Source: Rhodospirillaceae bacterium
GTDB taxonomy: Bacteria; Pseudomonadota; Alphaproteobacteria; Rhodospirillales; Rhodospirillaceae
Assembly: GCA_947476695.1 (NCBI GenBank)
Contig: CANJRD010000011.1
Coordinates: 46,475-110,474, forward strand
Length of the DNA stretch: 64,000 bases
Direction: 5' to 3'
Shown: positions 34,547 through 44,164 of the stretch, one piece after another
How positions within the stretch are numbered: the first letter of the stretch is position 1
Layout of the letters: every line of letters starts with the position of its first letter
Notes under the pieces: generated by a model
The model's input: the letters and a program-made list of their open reading frames with translations, nothing else
Database searches by the model: none
What the model was told of the DNA's origin: nothing
Program-made: the position numbers and the translations under genes

Positions 34547-36514
34547 ATGCACGGCTACAAATTGACAAGCGTAAACAGTCTTGTATGGCATCGCCCCATG
34601 TGGGGATGGTTACGTTACGTAGGCGCGGCGGGGGCACTGCTGGGTTCATTGCCCGCCCTCGGTCAGCAAGACTTAAATGTCATTCGGCAAGCGCGCGACG
34701 CGTTCGGTGAACGCATCGGCGACGAATCCATTGGCTTGTACAGCGAGTCTCAGGTTCGCGGCTTCGACATGGGCAACACCGGCGCCTACCGCATCGATGG
34801 CGCCTATTTCACGCGCGAGTTTCCGATGCCGGACCTTGTGCTGAACAGTGTCAGCGTCAACGTCGGCATCAACGCCGCGCGCATGCACTATCCGTCGCCA
34901 TCGGGCGTGGTCGATTATCGCCTGCGGAAACCGGCCCCCGGCGAGAACACGCTGACGGTGTTCACCGGCATCCGGGATTTCACGATGCCGTTCCTGCAGG
35001 TATGGCGCGCCTATGCGCCGAAAGACCGCGGCGCGGGCATCGGCATCGGCCTGGAACTCACGCCGCGCGAGAAAACCGGTTACGGCCGCACCGGCCGCAC
35101 CGGCTCTTTCGCCGCGATCCCGGTATGGCGGAACGAAAAGCTGCGCATGCACGGCCTGGTCAATTTTGAGATCACGCAGTTCAACGGATCCACGAACGTC
35201 ACCAGTACGGACACCGTGCTGCCGCCCAAGCCGCCAGCCGGCTTCAATTACGGTGTGCCTTGGGGCGACGCGCGCCGCCACAGCGCCAATGCGGGCATGC
35301 TTCTGGATGCCGATATCGGCGAGAAATGGGCTTTGAACGCGGCTGCTTTCGTTACCGACTATGAGCGCGACGTGCTGGACAGCACTGTGCTCACCTATCG
35401 TCCGGGCGCGATCGTCAACGGAACCTTCGTGCGGACCAATTTTCTGCGCGGGCGTTCGTTGCTGGCCGAGGCGATGCTGTCGCGGCGCTTCGACGGCACG
35501 AAAGCGGTGCACACGGTCACGGCTGGGGCGCGCGCGCGCAACAGCCGCGCGGTAACGAAAACCGCAACACCGATCAATTTCACCTTCACGCAGCCGGGTT
35601 ATGTATTCCCCGCCGATCCCGGCGAACTGCCGACGACCAACCGTGTCGCATCGACGGTGCACCAGCTGATCGGCAGCGTCGAGTATGCCGGCAATTACTA
35701 TGACAAGGTTGAATTGCGGGGCGGCACGCACTTTGTGCAGTACGAGAAGATCGCCTCCCTCGGGCTCGGCAGCGTGGCCAGCCGCACCGAACGAACGCTG
35801 GCCTACAACGCGTCCGTGGTCGTGAAGTTCTCCCCTCGCCTCAACGTGTTCGCAAACACGGTGAAGGGTATCGAGGAAAGCGGCATCGCGCCCATCTCGG
35901 CCGTGAACCGCAACGAGATTCTGCCCCCGGTCAGCGCCACTGAATATGAGACGGGTCTGTATTTCCGTATTCGCCCGGGCCTGAACATCAGCGGCGCGCT
36001 GTTCCAGGTGACGAAGCTGACCAACGCCTTGCGTCCGGACGGCATCTTCGGCCTGGTCGGCCAGGTGCGCCATCGCGGCGGCGAGTTGTCGTTCACGGGT
36101 CAGCTTGGCGAACGCACATCGGTCGTCATCGGCGGCGTGCTGATGGCCCCGCGCCTTTCAGGCGAACTTGTGGATCGCGGGCTTGTCGCGGCGCGGCCGG
36201 TGGGCGTGTCGCGTGCCTCAGCGGTGTTCAGCTTCGATCACCGCCTCGCCTTCATCCGGGGACTCTCCGTCGACGGCCGACTGACGCTGCAAAGCGCGCG
36301 GCCGGAGAATTCCGCCAACTCGCTGTTCGACAAGGGCATGGCCAGCTTGGCGCTGGGCCTGCGCTATGCGACGACGTGGCGCGAGTATCCGTTTACCTTC
36401 CGGGTGCTGGCATCGAACATCGGTACCGCACGACCTTGGGTCTCGGGCTTGAGCGGTATTCTCACGCCGCAAGCGCCGACGAGCCTGCGCGCGACCGTGC
36501 GGGCGACGTTCTAG
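34547..36514 (+). CDS. TonB-dependent receptor-like outer-membrane protein
   Basis: A 655-residue outer-membrane beta-barrel ending in Phe, as usual for these proteins. Its N-terminal plug part is recognisable (SESQVRGFDMGNTGAYRIDGA and later PSPSGVVDYRLR) but short, and no clear TonB box precedes it. The barrel has the alternating aromatic pattern and ends with RATVRATF. ATG at 34547 is reported, but ATG at 34598 begins a more normal signal peptide (MWGWLRYVGAAGALLGSLPALGQQ minus a few residues) and follows a promoter-like TTGACA within the longer reading frame, so the true start may be 34598. It is convergent with a TetR gene by 4 bp. Substrate unknown, probably a siderophore or glycan. Confidence 0.8.
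   Translation: MHGYKLTSVNSLVWHRPMWGWLRYVGAAGALLGSLPALGQQDLNVIRQARDAFGERIGDESIGLYSESQVRGFDMGNTGAYRIDGAYFTREFPMPDLVLNSVSVNVGINAARMHYPSPSGVVDYRLRKPAPGENTLTVFTGIRDFTMPFLQVWRAYAPKDRGAGIGIGLELTPREKTGYGRTGRTGSFAAIPVWRNEKLRMHGLVNFEITQFNGSTNVTSTDTVLPPKPPAGFNYGVPWGDARRHSANAGMLLDADIGEKWALNAAAFVTDYERDVLDSTVLTYRPGAIVNGTFVRTNFLRGRSLLAEAMLSRRFDGTKAVHTVTAGARARNSRAVTKTATPINFTFTQPGYVFPADPGELPTTNRVASTVHQLIGSVEYAGNYYDKVELRGGTHFVQYEKIASLGLGSVASRTERTLAYNASVVVKFSPRLNVFANTVKGIEESGIAPISAVNRNEILPPVSATEYETGLYFRIRPGLNISGALFQVTKLTNALRPDGIFGLVGQVRHRGGELSFTGQLGERTSVVIGGVLMAPRLSGELVDRGLVAARPVGVSRASAVFSFDHRLAFIRGLSVDGRLTLQSARPENSANSLFDKGMASLALGLRYATTWREYPFTFRVLASNIGTARPWVSGLSGILTPQAPTSLRATVRATF
34562..34589 (+). promoter_or_regulatory. 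Promoter candidate for near-leaderless receptor mRNA
   Basis: TTGACA (34562-34567) matches the -35 consensus exactly; a 16-nt spacer separates it from TATGGC (34584-34589), a weak -10 element. The expected start point, about 34596, is 2 nt before the ATG at 34598. This would make the mRNA leaderless and remove the first 17 residues of the longest reading frame. Confidence 0.4.
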
Positions 36515-37149
36515 CGCTTCTTGCCCGAAGGCGCGGCGAGCGCGCCTGACAGGAAGTCCGACAGGCCCTTGGCGATCTCATCGGACGGGAGATCGCTCTC
36601 CCAGAGGCCATAGCGCATACCGATGAACGCGCTTAAGCCCACCATGCCCCAGGCCCGCTCCTCGACGTCGCCTTTGCGGAAGACGCCCGCCTCGACCTGC
36701 GCCTCGATGCGCTGCTTGTAGGCGGCCGCAAAGGCCTCGAAGTACGCACGATAGACATCGGGCGCGACCAACTGCGCCTGCATGATGACCGTGTAGATCG
36801 AGCGATGCGCCCGCACGAAGTCGACGAGCAGCGCGATCCGCTGGATTTCCGCCGCGACAGGATCGAGCGCAGCATCAAGGCGCTCACCGATCCATTGGCG
36901 TGTGAACGCACCAAGCTCCTCGATCACCGCGCGATAGAGCCGCTCCTTGCTGCGGAAATAGATGTAGAACGTGCCCTGCGCGACACGGGCGCGTTGCGTG
37001 ATGCTGACGACGGAGGCCGCGTGATAGCCGCGCGTGCCGAATTCCTTGATGGCGGCATCCAGCAAACGCCGGCGCGTCTTTTCGCCGCGCTCGGTTTTCG
37101 GCATCGGTGCTGCGCGGCCCGTTGCCCGCCGTTTCGCGACTTCAGACAT
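36511..37149 (-). CDS. TetR/AcrR-family transcriptional regulator
   Basis: A 212-residue regulator. The N-terminal helix-turn-helix is RRRLLDAAIKEFGTRGYHAA, then VVSITQRARVAQGTFYIYF and RSKERLYRAV, as in the TetR family. The variable C-terminal domain binds an unknown ligand. ATG at 37149 is preceded by AGGG; the TTG at 37152 is less likely. It is 101 bp downstream of the TonB receptor gene and on the same strand, so it probably regulates that receptor and the divergent MFS gene. It also meets the other receptor gene at a 4-bp convergent overlap. Confidence 0.92.
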   Translation of the reverse strand: MSEVAKRRATGRAAPMPKTERGEKTRRRLLDAAIKEFGTRGYHAASVVSITQRARVAQGTFYIYFRSKERLYRAVIEELGAFTRQWIGERLDAALDPVAAEIQRIALLVDFVRAHRSIYTVIMQAQLVAPDVYRAYFEAFAAAYKQRIEAQVEAGVFRKGDVEERAWGMVGLSAFIGMRYGLWESDLPSDEIAKGLSDFLSGALAAPSGKKR

Positions 37150-37250
37150 CAACCCTGCCCCACTCCGTCACATGCCGGTCGACTTAGGCGACCGGCATGA
37201 GGCGCAGCACCGTAACGGAAAGTTATAGCGAGATAAACGGCGCCGTGACG

Positions 37251-39458
37251 TTAGAGCTTGACGGCAATCGTACCCGTGACCGTCCGAGGCGGACCGTAGT
37301 AGCCGTTGATCGCGTTGCCCAACGTTGCACCGGGGAAGTTATAGCCGCCCACGCGGTAGTGCTTGTCGCTGAGGTTCTTGGCGTGCAGACCGATCTCATA
37401 ACGGCCGCCGGCCGAGGTCCACACAATGTCCGCGTTCGCCAAAGCGTAACCGGTCTGGTCGAGCTGCGAGGCGATCTCGAACATCGAGTATGAACTGCGG
37501 AAGCTGGTCCAGCCCGTGATCGCGAGGCTGCCGCCCGCGACGTCGAGTTCAGGGCGATAGGTCACGGCGAGCGAACCGTTCCACTTTGGCGTGTTCTGGA
37601 ACAACCGCTGGGTCGACACGTCCTGAGTGGTGGTGCCGACCAACGCCAGGTACTGCTGGAACTTCGCGTTGGTATAGCCCAGCGACATGGTCGCGCTGAG
37701 TTGCGAGGTGATGTTCGCCGTGCCTTCAAGCTCAGCACCCCAGATGCGTGAGCGGCCGGCGTTCTCGACCTGGCTGGCAACCGTCGTCCCCACCAGGCGC
37801 TGCAGGGTGACCTGCTGATCGCGATACTGCGAATAGAAAACGGCGCCGGCGAAGGTGAGGGTTTTGTCGGGCGTCCCGCCCTTCAAGCCCACTTCATAGG
37901 AGTTCACCTTTTCGGGATTGAAGCCGGCCGATGTCGTCGGCGTCAGGATCGCGTCGCCGCGCGGATCGAAACCGCCCGACTTGAAGCCCTTGCTGTAAGC
38001 CGCGTAGGTCGTGAGGTCCGGCGAAAGCTTGTAGCTGACGCTGACGCGCGGTGTCACCGGCTCGAAGGTGCGTTCGTTGCGATAGTTGGTGCGCACCAAC
38101 AGCAGCGGGGCGTTCGGTGCGCCCTGGAACGGGCTGCGCAAGCCGGTGTAGTCGGCGCGATAGACTTGGCCGATGCGCTTGTCGCGCGTCCAGCGCAGAC
38201 CACCCGAAATGCTCAAGGCATCGGTGACGTTGAAGCTGACGTCGGTGAACAACGCGATGGTCCGCGTCGGCGTCTTGCCGTAGGTCGCGGTCGTGCGCGG
38301 ATAGCCGAGGGCGGCGAGGATGGGATTGCCGACGACGGTGTCGAACTCACCGGACGCAATGGAGTTCATATAGTACATGCCGGCCACGCCCTGAACGCGG
38401 TCGCTTTCGTACAGCAACTGGAATTCCTGGCTGAACTGCTCGTCCTCATAAGTCGCAGGCACGTCGAGGTACGGCACCGGGGTGCCGTCGAAGTCGATCA
38501 GGGTGTCGCTGTGGCCATCGCGATAGGCGCTGATGGACTTAGCGCTCCAAGCGTCGGCGAACTTCCATTCGGCCAACATCGATACGCCTTGCGTGCGCAC
38601 GTAGTTCTTGTCGCCAATGCCGCCCTGCGTGTCGTAGACGCCCGGCAGCACCAGCGACGTCAGGTACGGCGCTTCGCGGTGGCCATGATTGGCATTGGAA
38701 TTGTCGGCGGTACGGTCGCCGGTGATGCGAACGAAGAAGCTGTCGCTCGGCGTCCATTCCGCGGTGAGGCGGCCGGTGAGCAGGTCCTGGTTATAGTGCT
38801 CGGCACCGGTGGTCAGGTTCCGGCCATAACCGTCGCGACGGAAGTAGCCGATGGCGCCGCCGACCTTGAGGGTCGGTGCGATCGGCGCCGAGAGCGACGC
38901 CACCACATCGGTCTGGTTATAGGAGCCGATGTTCACTTTGCCGCTGGCGTGGACTTCATCGTCCATGCGACGGCTGACGTACTTGATGGCGCCGCCGATG
39001 GTGTTGCGGCCGTAGAGGGTGCCCTGCGGCCCGCGCAACACTTCGACGTGATCGACGTCAAAGATCTCCAGCACCGCGCCTTGCGGGCGGGCCATGTAGA
39101 CGTCGTCGATATAGAGGCCGACGCCCGGCTCGAACGACCAGACCGGATCCTGCTGGCCGATGCCGCGGATGAAGGCGATGAGCGTCGAGTTGGAGCCGCG
39201 CGCGACTTGCAGGGTGAGGTTCGGCGTCACCTGCTGCAGCACGGTGATATTGGCGGCATTGATGTTCTCGAGCGCCTGGGCGCTGACGGCGGTGACGGCG
39301 ATCGGCACGTCCTGGAGCGACTCTTCGCGACGCCGCGCGGTCACGACCACTTCCTCGATGCCGCCGGCCGTCTGCGCGATGCTGATCGTGCTGCCGAGGG
39401 CGGTCGCGGCCTGAAGCGAGACAAGGCCAAGCAGCCAGTGATTCTTGCGGACAGCCAT
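37251..39458 (-). CDS. TonB-dependent receptor
   Basis: A 735-residue outer-membrane receptor with a signal peptide, a TonB box (GIEEVVVTARRREESLQDVP), a plug domain (PNLTLQVARGSNSTLIAFIRG, EVLRGPQGTLYGRNTIGGA) and a 22-strand barrel ending RTVTGTIAVKL. Two adjacent ATGs (39461 and 39458) follow AGGAG; the second has the better 7-nt gap and is chosen. The receptor type is that of sphingomonad/caulobacter receptors for siderophores, cobalamin or plant-derived compounds. It is divergent from an MFS gene and followed by a TetR gene, so uptake may be coupled to a catabolic signal. Confidence 0.95.
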   Translation of the reverse strand: MAVRKNHWLLGLVSLQAATALGSTISIAQTAGGIEEVVVTARRREESLQDVPIAVTAVSAQALENINAANITVLQQVTPNLTLQVARGSNSTLIAFIRGIGQQDPVWSFEPGVGLYIDDVYMARPQGAVLEIFDVDHVEVLRGPQGTLYGRNTIGGAIKYVSRRMDDEVHASGKVNIGSYNQTDVVASLSAPIAPTLKVGGAIGYFRRDGYGRNLTTGAEHYNQDLLTGRLTAEWTPSDSFFVRITGDRTADNSNANHGHREAPYLTSLVLPGVYDTQGGIGDKNYVRTQGVSMLAEWKFADAWSAKSISAYRDGHSDTLIDFDGTPVPYLDVPATYEDEQFSQEFQLLYESDRVQGVAGMYYMNSIASGEFDTVVGNPILAALGYPRTTATYGKTPTRTIALFTDVSFNVTDALSISGGLRWTRDKRIGQVYRADYTGLRSPFQGAPNAPLLLVRTNYRNERTFEPVTPRVSVSYKLSPDLTTYAAYSKGFKSGGFDPRGDAILTPTTSAGFNPEKVNSYEVGLKGGTPDKTLTFAGAVFYSQYRDQQVTLQRLVGTTVASQVENAGRSRIWGAELEGTANITSQLSATMSLGYTNAKFQQYLALVGTTTQDVSTQRLFQNTPKWNGSLAVTYRPELDVAGGSLAITGWTSFRSSYSMFEIASQLDQTGYALANADIVWTSAGGRYEIGLHAKNLSDKHYRVGGYNFPGATLGNAINGYYGPPRTVTGTIAVKL

Positions 39459-39509
39459 CATAAAGCTCCTACATCCGTGGGGGTGTTGGAAATTCCCGCG
39501 ATACGAAAC

Positions 39510-39525
39510 ATGAGTCAACTCTCAT
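39510..39525. promoter_or_regulatory. Operator candidate between the receptor and MFS genes
   Basis: ATGAG and CTCAT form 5-bp arms around TCAACT in the 217-bp divergent gap between the receptor and the MFS gene; GAGT-CA-ACTC is a second overlapping inverted repeat. A palindrome here is a plausible site for the nearby TetR protein, but the arms are short and could be chance. Confidence 0.35.
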
Positions 39526-39675
39526 ATGATAGCGTCGTCATGTTTGTGATCGTATAGTAACGCCTGAGCCACAGTGGTTTTGTGCATTGCACACAGCGCC
39601 TAATCGCCAACGCGGCGTGGCGAATTTGCGCGAAACGCCAATGCTTATATCGCAACTGCGAGACGGAGACGCCAG

Positions 39676-40935
39676 ATGAACGACACCGAAGGCCGGGGCT
39701 ATCGCCGCTATGTGCTGTTCATGTTGATCGTGGTTTACACGATCAATTTCATCGACCGGCAGATCATCGGCATCCTCGCCCCCGCGATCAAACGGGACCT
39801 GAGCTTGAGCGACACGCAGCTCGGCCTGCTCGGCGGCCTGGCCTTCGCGCTGTTCTATACCGGCCTCGGAATCCCGATCGCCCGCCTGGCCGATCGCTTC
39901 AGCCGCGTCTGGATCATGACCATCGCGATGGGGGTGTGGAGCCTGTTCACCGCACTCTGCGGTACGATCGGCAGCTTCACGCAGCTGTTCCTCGCGCGCG
40001 TCGGCGTCGGCGTCGGCGAAGCCGGCGGCGTCGCCCCCGCCTATGCGCTCATCTCCGATTACTTCCCCCGCGCCGAGCGCGCCCGCGCGCTGGCCGTGTA
40101 TTCCTTCGGCATTCCCATCGGCGGCGCGTTGGGCGTCCTGTTCGGCGGCCTGATTGCCATGTCGATCGACTGGCGCGCGGCCTTCGTGATCGTCGGCGCC
40201 GCCGGCCTTGTGCTGGTGCCGGTGCTCAAACTCACGGTGCGCGACCCGGAGCGCGGCCGCTTCGATCCGCCGGCGACGACAACGAATGCTTCGTTGCGTG
40301 AAACCCTCGTCCTCCTGGCGTCCAAGCCCAGCTTCTGGGGTTTGTCGCTGGGCGCTTCGTCCGCCGCCGCGTTGTCGTACGGCCTGGCCTTCTGGTTGCC
40401 GTCGTTCCTGATGCGCAGCTTCAAGCTGAGCCTGTTCGAGGTTTCGATTTCGTACAGCGCGCTGTTGTTCTTCGGGGGCTGCACCGGAATCTGGTTCGGC
40501 GGGTGGATCACCGACAAGCTGGTGGGCAAACACCCCAGCGCCTATGCCCTCGTGCCTGCGGCGGCCTTCTTGCTATCGATTCCCTTCTACGCCGCCGCCG
40601 TGCTCGCGCCGACCGCCACAATCGCGTTCATGCTGTGCTTGATTCCACAGGCCCTGGGTCTGATGTGGCTCGGGCCCATCATCTCGGGCATCCAGCACCT
40701 GGTCGGCGCCAACATGCGCGCGACCGCTTCGGCTGCGTTCCTGTTCGTGAACAACCTGATCGGCCTCGGGCTCGGCACGGCCTTCTTCGGGATCGTCTCC
40801 GACGCGCTGACCAAGCGCTTTGGCGCGGATGCGCTGCGCTATGCGATCCTCAGCGGGCTTATTTTCTATGTGATCAGCGCGGCGATCTTGCTGATGACGG
40901 CGCGGCGGCTGAAGAAGGACTTGATCGCCGCCTAG
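39676..40935 (+). CDS. MFS transporter (spinster-like/anion-cation branch)
   Basis: A 419-residue, twelve-helix major-facilitator protein. The N-terminal block FIDRQIIGILAPAIKRDLSLSDTQLG, the loop 2-3 motif ARLADRFSR and the GVGVGEAGGVAPAYALISDYF stretch place it in the Spns/acid-transporter-like group found beside TonB receptors in alphaproteobacteria. It is divergent from the receptor and the TetR gene, consistent with inner-membrane uptake or efflux of the same compound. Convergent with the DUF2490 gene. Confidence 0.9.
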   Translation: MNDTEGRGYRRYVLFMLIVVYTINFIDRQIIGILAPAIKRDLSLSDTQLGLLGGLAFALFYTGLGIPIARLADRFSRVWIMTIAMGVWSLFTALCGTIGSFTQLFLARVGVGVGEAGGVAPAYALISDYFPRAERARALAVYSFGIPIGGALGVLFGGLIAMSIDWRAAFVIVGAAGLVLVPVLKLTVRDPERGRFDPPATTTNASLRETLVLLASKPSFWGLSLGASSAAALSYGLAFWLPSFLMRSFKLSLFEVSISYSALLFFGGCTGIWFGGWITDKLVGKHPSAYALVPAAAFLLSIPFYAAAVLAPTATIAFMLCLIPQALGLMWLGPIISGIQHLVGANMRATASAAFLFVNNLIGLGLGTAFFGIVSDALTKRFGADALRYAILSGLIFYVISAAILLMTARRLKKDLIAA

Positions 40936-40944
40936 GTCATCGGC

Positions 40945-41652
40945 CTAGAAGTTGGCCACCAGGTTGACCGACAGGACGATGTTGTCCGCGCCCGGCCCGT
41001 TGCGGAAAATATGCTGGTGCATCACGCCGGGTTCGAGCGAGATGTGATCCGACATTTTCCACGCCACGCCCAGAAGAGTGCGCGTTTGATCGAGGTTCGC
41101 GCGCTGGCCCCACACGGTTTTGTTCAGGCCGACGAAGGTTTCGTTCCACAACAGCGCCTGCACCGAACCCGAGGCGTTGATCGGCAGCATGCCGCGCACC
41201 AATTGACGCAAGCGCCAACCGGTGTCCGCGCGGCCTTCGACAAAGCGCTGCTCGAGACGCGTGCGTCCCTGCAGCCGCGCCTTGCCGATTTTCAGGCCGT
41301 TGTAGGCAACCTGCTGCCATAACCGATGTTCATGACTGATGCCGCCTGTGATGGGCCGCGTGATCGCGTAGGCATATCCGAGCGCGTAGCTGTGATATTT
41401 GCTCGCGATGAAATTCACGCTGGGCCGGAACAGGAACTGTCCCAGCATGGAGACGTCGTCGAAGAAGCGGAAATGGGTCTCGGCGGTGACCGTCACGTTG
41501 TTCGCGACTTTCGCCGTCACCAATGCGGCGTTCCAGGATTGCGCGTCGTCGAACGCCTGCGCGTCCTGCGCCACGACACCCAGTCCAAAGGAGAGGACCG
41601 CAGCACAGCACGCGGATTTGAGTTTGGAAAGCATTCGCATCATCCCCGACAT
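40945..41652 (-). CDS. DUF2490 outer-membrane protein
   Basis: A 235-residue exported protein: signal peptide (ending AQDAQA), then about ten amphipathic strands ending in LSVNLVANF, with a C-terminal Phe. The DUF2490 pattern shows as SWNAALVTAKVANNVTVTAET near the start and RLEQRFVEG further on. AAGGG 7 nt upstream of the ATG at 41652 supports this start over several internal ATGs. Function unknown; the family is found as small barrels in the outer membrane. It is convergent with the MFS gene and divergent from a second small barrel. Confidence 0.82.
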   Translation of the reverse strand: MSGMMRMLSKLKSACCAAVLSFGLGVVAQDAQAFDDAQSWNAALVTAKVANNVTVTAETHFRFFDDVSMLGQFLFRPSVNFIASKYHSYALGYAYAITRPITGGISHEHRLWQQVAYNGLKIGKARLQGRTRLEQRFVEGRADTGWRLRQLVRGMLPINASGSVQALLWNETFVGLNKTVWGQRANLDQTRTLLGVAWKMSDHISLEPGVMHQHIFRNGPGADNIVLSVNLVANF

Positions 41653-41937
41653 CGGGATGCCCTTTGACCCGGGCACCTTCGAAAAGCGGCGGATACTAGC
41701 GGCGTTGGAGGAACGAAACGATCAATTCGGCGAGAGTCCCGCCGCGCGATACCGAACAACGCCCCGCTGCGACATATGGGCTGCGCCCGCCCGGGATCCG
41801 GCCGATGACGTCTAACTGCCCGTTGCGGCTCTCAAGATCGTGACGCCGGGCTCATCGATACAGGCGGCGCCGGGTGATCCGGTGCGGGGATGGCCTCGTA
41901 CCGAGTGCACATGTGATCAATTTGGCCGAGGATTGCC

Positions 41938-42702
41938 GTGCCCCATTTTCTTATCGTCTCACTGGTGCTTGCTCTATTTGGCGCGCGCACGGCGTTCGCG
42001 TTCGAGAATGGCGTGACGGTCGAGCTTGAATCCGGCGCTGTCTGGCAGTCGCGCAACGACGTGCAGTCGCCGCCGCGCCCGGAAAATTCGCGTGCTGCGG
42101 GTACACGCTTCTCGCTCGGGCCTCTCCTTGGCGGCAAGGCCGAGACCTACGGCCGCGTGCGCGCGTCCTACACGTGGAGCGACAAACATCAAGTCTATGC
42201 CCTCTACGCGCCGCTATCCCTGGAGGGGACTGGCCTGTTCGCCACGCCGGTCTCGTTTCAAGGAACGACGTTCGCGGCGGGCGTGCCAACGCGTGCGGTG
42301 TACCGCTTCGATTCCTATCGGGCCGGATATCGCTATCACCTGTTGAGCCGTCCGACCTGGGACGTCTGGGTGGGCGCAACGTTGAAAGTGCGGCATGCGG
42401 ACATCAGCCTGCGGCACGGCGCGCTGTCGGCCAATCGCTCGAACACGGGCCCCGTGCCGCTGCTTAACCTGTATGCGCAGGCGCAGATCGTTCCGCGCTG
42501 GAGCGTCATTCTGGACGCTGAAGGTCTGGCCGCGCCGCAGGGTCGCGCCATCGATGCCGCTTTGAAGCTGCGCTACGCGGTGACACCCAAGGTCGGCGCC
42601 GGCGTCGGCTATCGCATCCTCGAAGGCGGTGCCGACAATAAGAGCATCTACACCTTCGCGACGGTCCACTACGCCCTGGCCACGGTGGACGTTCGCTTCT
42701 AG
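41938..42702 (+). CDS. Small outer-membrane beta-barrel protein, unknown family
   Basis: A 254-residue exported protein with a signal peptide (MPHFLIVSLVLALFGARTAFA) and alternating strands ending in ATVDVRF, a typical outer-membrane C-terminus. The barrel would have about ten to twelve strands (LSLEGTGLFATPVSFQGTTF and RWSVILDAEGLAAPQGRAI give two of them). GTG start follows GAGG. It faces the DUF2490 gene across a 285-bp divergent gap; the pair may form a related OM set. Function not known. Confidence 0.75.
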   Translation: MPHFLIVSLVLALFGARTAFAFENGVTVELESGAVWQSRNDVQSPPRPENSRAAGTRFSLGPLLGGKAETYGRVRASYTWSDKHQVYALYAPLSLEGTGLFATPVSFQGTTFAAGVPTRAVYRFDSYRAGYRYHLLSRPTWDVWVGATLKVRHADISLRHGALSANRSNTGPVPLLNLYAQAQIVPRWSVILDAEGLAAPQGRAIDAALKLRYAVTPKVGAGVGYRILEGGADNKSIYTFATVHYALATVDVRF

Positions 42703-42761
42703 TGGCGACACCAAGCCGGGTGGACTGAGGCCACCGACTTCACTGTTCAATTTCCGGAAAA

Positions 42762-42837
<76 letters not shown>

Positions 42838-43003
42838 CCTGGATGTCCCCGCGATCTGTCGCCGCGGATGACCCTTGGAAGGCGGCCCTTATAGAAGGTC
42901 CCGCCCCACCTGACAAGCGGCCTGCGCCTGTGGAAAACTAGGATAATTCAGGGGTTTGGCGTCGGGGCGCCCTGGGCCGACCGGACCTGCGGTCGCCAGC
43001 GGC

Positions 43004-44164
43004 TTAGAAGTAGCCGAAGCTGCCGCGGCTGGCCATCTGGACGTCGCGGTGGACCCAGACGTTCATCAGCACGCCCATGCAGAGCATGAGGGTCAAAAGC
43101 GCCGTCCCGCCGTAGGAGATCAGCGGCAGCGGCACGCCCACCACCGGGATCAGGCCGGTGACCATGGCGATGTTGATGAAGAAGTAGAGGAAGAACGTGG
43201 TGGTGATGCCCATCGCCACCAGACGCCCGAACTGGTGCCGGCAGCGGAAGGCAATGGCGTAGCCATAGATCAGCACCAGCACATAAAGGCCGAGCAGAAC
43301 CAGCCCGCCGACCATGCCGTGTTCCTCGGCGAACATGGTGAAGATGAAATCGGTCTGACGTTCGGGCAGGAAGCTCAGGCGGCTTTGCGTGCCCTGCATG
43401 AAGCCTTTGCCGAAAACCCCGCCGGATCCCAGCGCGATCTTGGATTGCAGGATGTGATAGCCCGTCCCGAGCGGATCGCGTTCGGGATCGAGGAAGGTGC
43501 GGATGCGGTCCTTCTGGTAGTCGTGCAGGAAAGTCCAGGCGATCGGCACCGCGGCAAGACCGGCGGCGCCTACGGCGATGAACTTCCACAGCCGCACGCC
43601 CGCCATGAACAGCACGGCGGCGGCGGTCATGATGATGACGAGCGCCGTGCCGAGGTCAGGCTGCACCACGATCAACGCGGCGGGCACGAGGATCAGGCCC
43701 AATGGGACAAGGAGCGAGAACGGCGAGGAAATCTCCTCCAGCCCGCGGCCGTGGAAATAGCGGGCCAGCGCCAGCACGATGGCCGGCTTCATCAGTTCCG
43801 AGGGCTGAAGGTTGATGAACCCCAAGTCGATCCAGCGGCGCGCGCCGCCGCCGATGACGCCGCGAAGCTCGACGCCAATCAGCAGCACCAGCACCAGCAC
43901 CCAGATCACATACGCGTAGCGCATCAAGAAGCGGATATCGATAACGGCAACGCCCAACAGCAATCCGAGCCCGATGATGAAGCGCGCGAGCTGCGGCTCG
44001 GCCCAGGGCATCAGCTTGCCGTTGGCGGCGGAATAAAGCGTGGCGAAGCCGAAGGCGAAGATGCAGACGAGCCAGAAGATCAGCGACCAGGACACCTGGA
44101 ACACTTTTTCCGGCGCGATCATGTCGCCGCGGCGCAGGCGCGAGGAGAATCCGATATCGCTCAT
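43004..44164 (-). CDS. rodA: Rod-shape peptidoglycan polymerase RodA
   Basis: A 386-residue SEDS-family glycosyltransferase with ten predicted helices, which polymerises lipid II for cell elongation. The catalytic-region motifs are visible: ELMKPAIVLALARYF, FVQPDLGTAL-like (VVQPDLGTALVI), ERQTDFIFTMFAEEHG and the closing GVPLPLISYGGTALL. The start ATG at 44164 overlaps the end of mrdA by 4 bp, so they are made together. A much longer ORF upstream (to 45037) is antisense noise. This is the last gene of the mreBCD-mrdA-rodA operon. Confidence 0.97.
   Translation of the reverse strand: MSDIGFSSRLRRGDMIAPEKVFQVSWSLIFWLVCIFAFGFATLYSAANGKLMPWAEPQLARFIIGLGLLLGVAVIDIRFLMRYAYVIWVLVLVLLIGVELRGVIGGGARRWIDLGFINLQPSELMKPAIVLALARYFHGRGLEEISSPFSLLVPLGLILVPAALIVVQPDLGTALVIIMTAAAVLFMAGVRLWKFIAVGAAGLAAVPIAWTFLHDYQKDRIRTFLDPERDPLGTGYHILQSKIALGSGGVFGKGFMQGTQSRLSFLPERQTDFIFTMFAEEHGMVGGLVLLGLYVLVLIYGYAIAFRCRHQFGRLVAMGITTTFFLYFFINIAMVTGLIPVVGVPLPLISYGGTALLTLMLCMGVLMNVWVHRDVQMASRGSFGYF

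Noticed and set aside
38166..39557. 463-codon plus-strand ORF
   Set aside because: Antisense to the TonB receptor with a clear TonB box and plug.
42929..42937. DnaA-like TGTGGAAAA near tRNA-Lys
   Set aside because: One isolated near match without other boxes or an AT-rich stretch is expected by chance.
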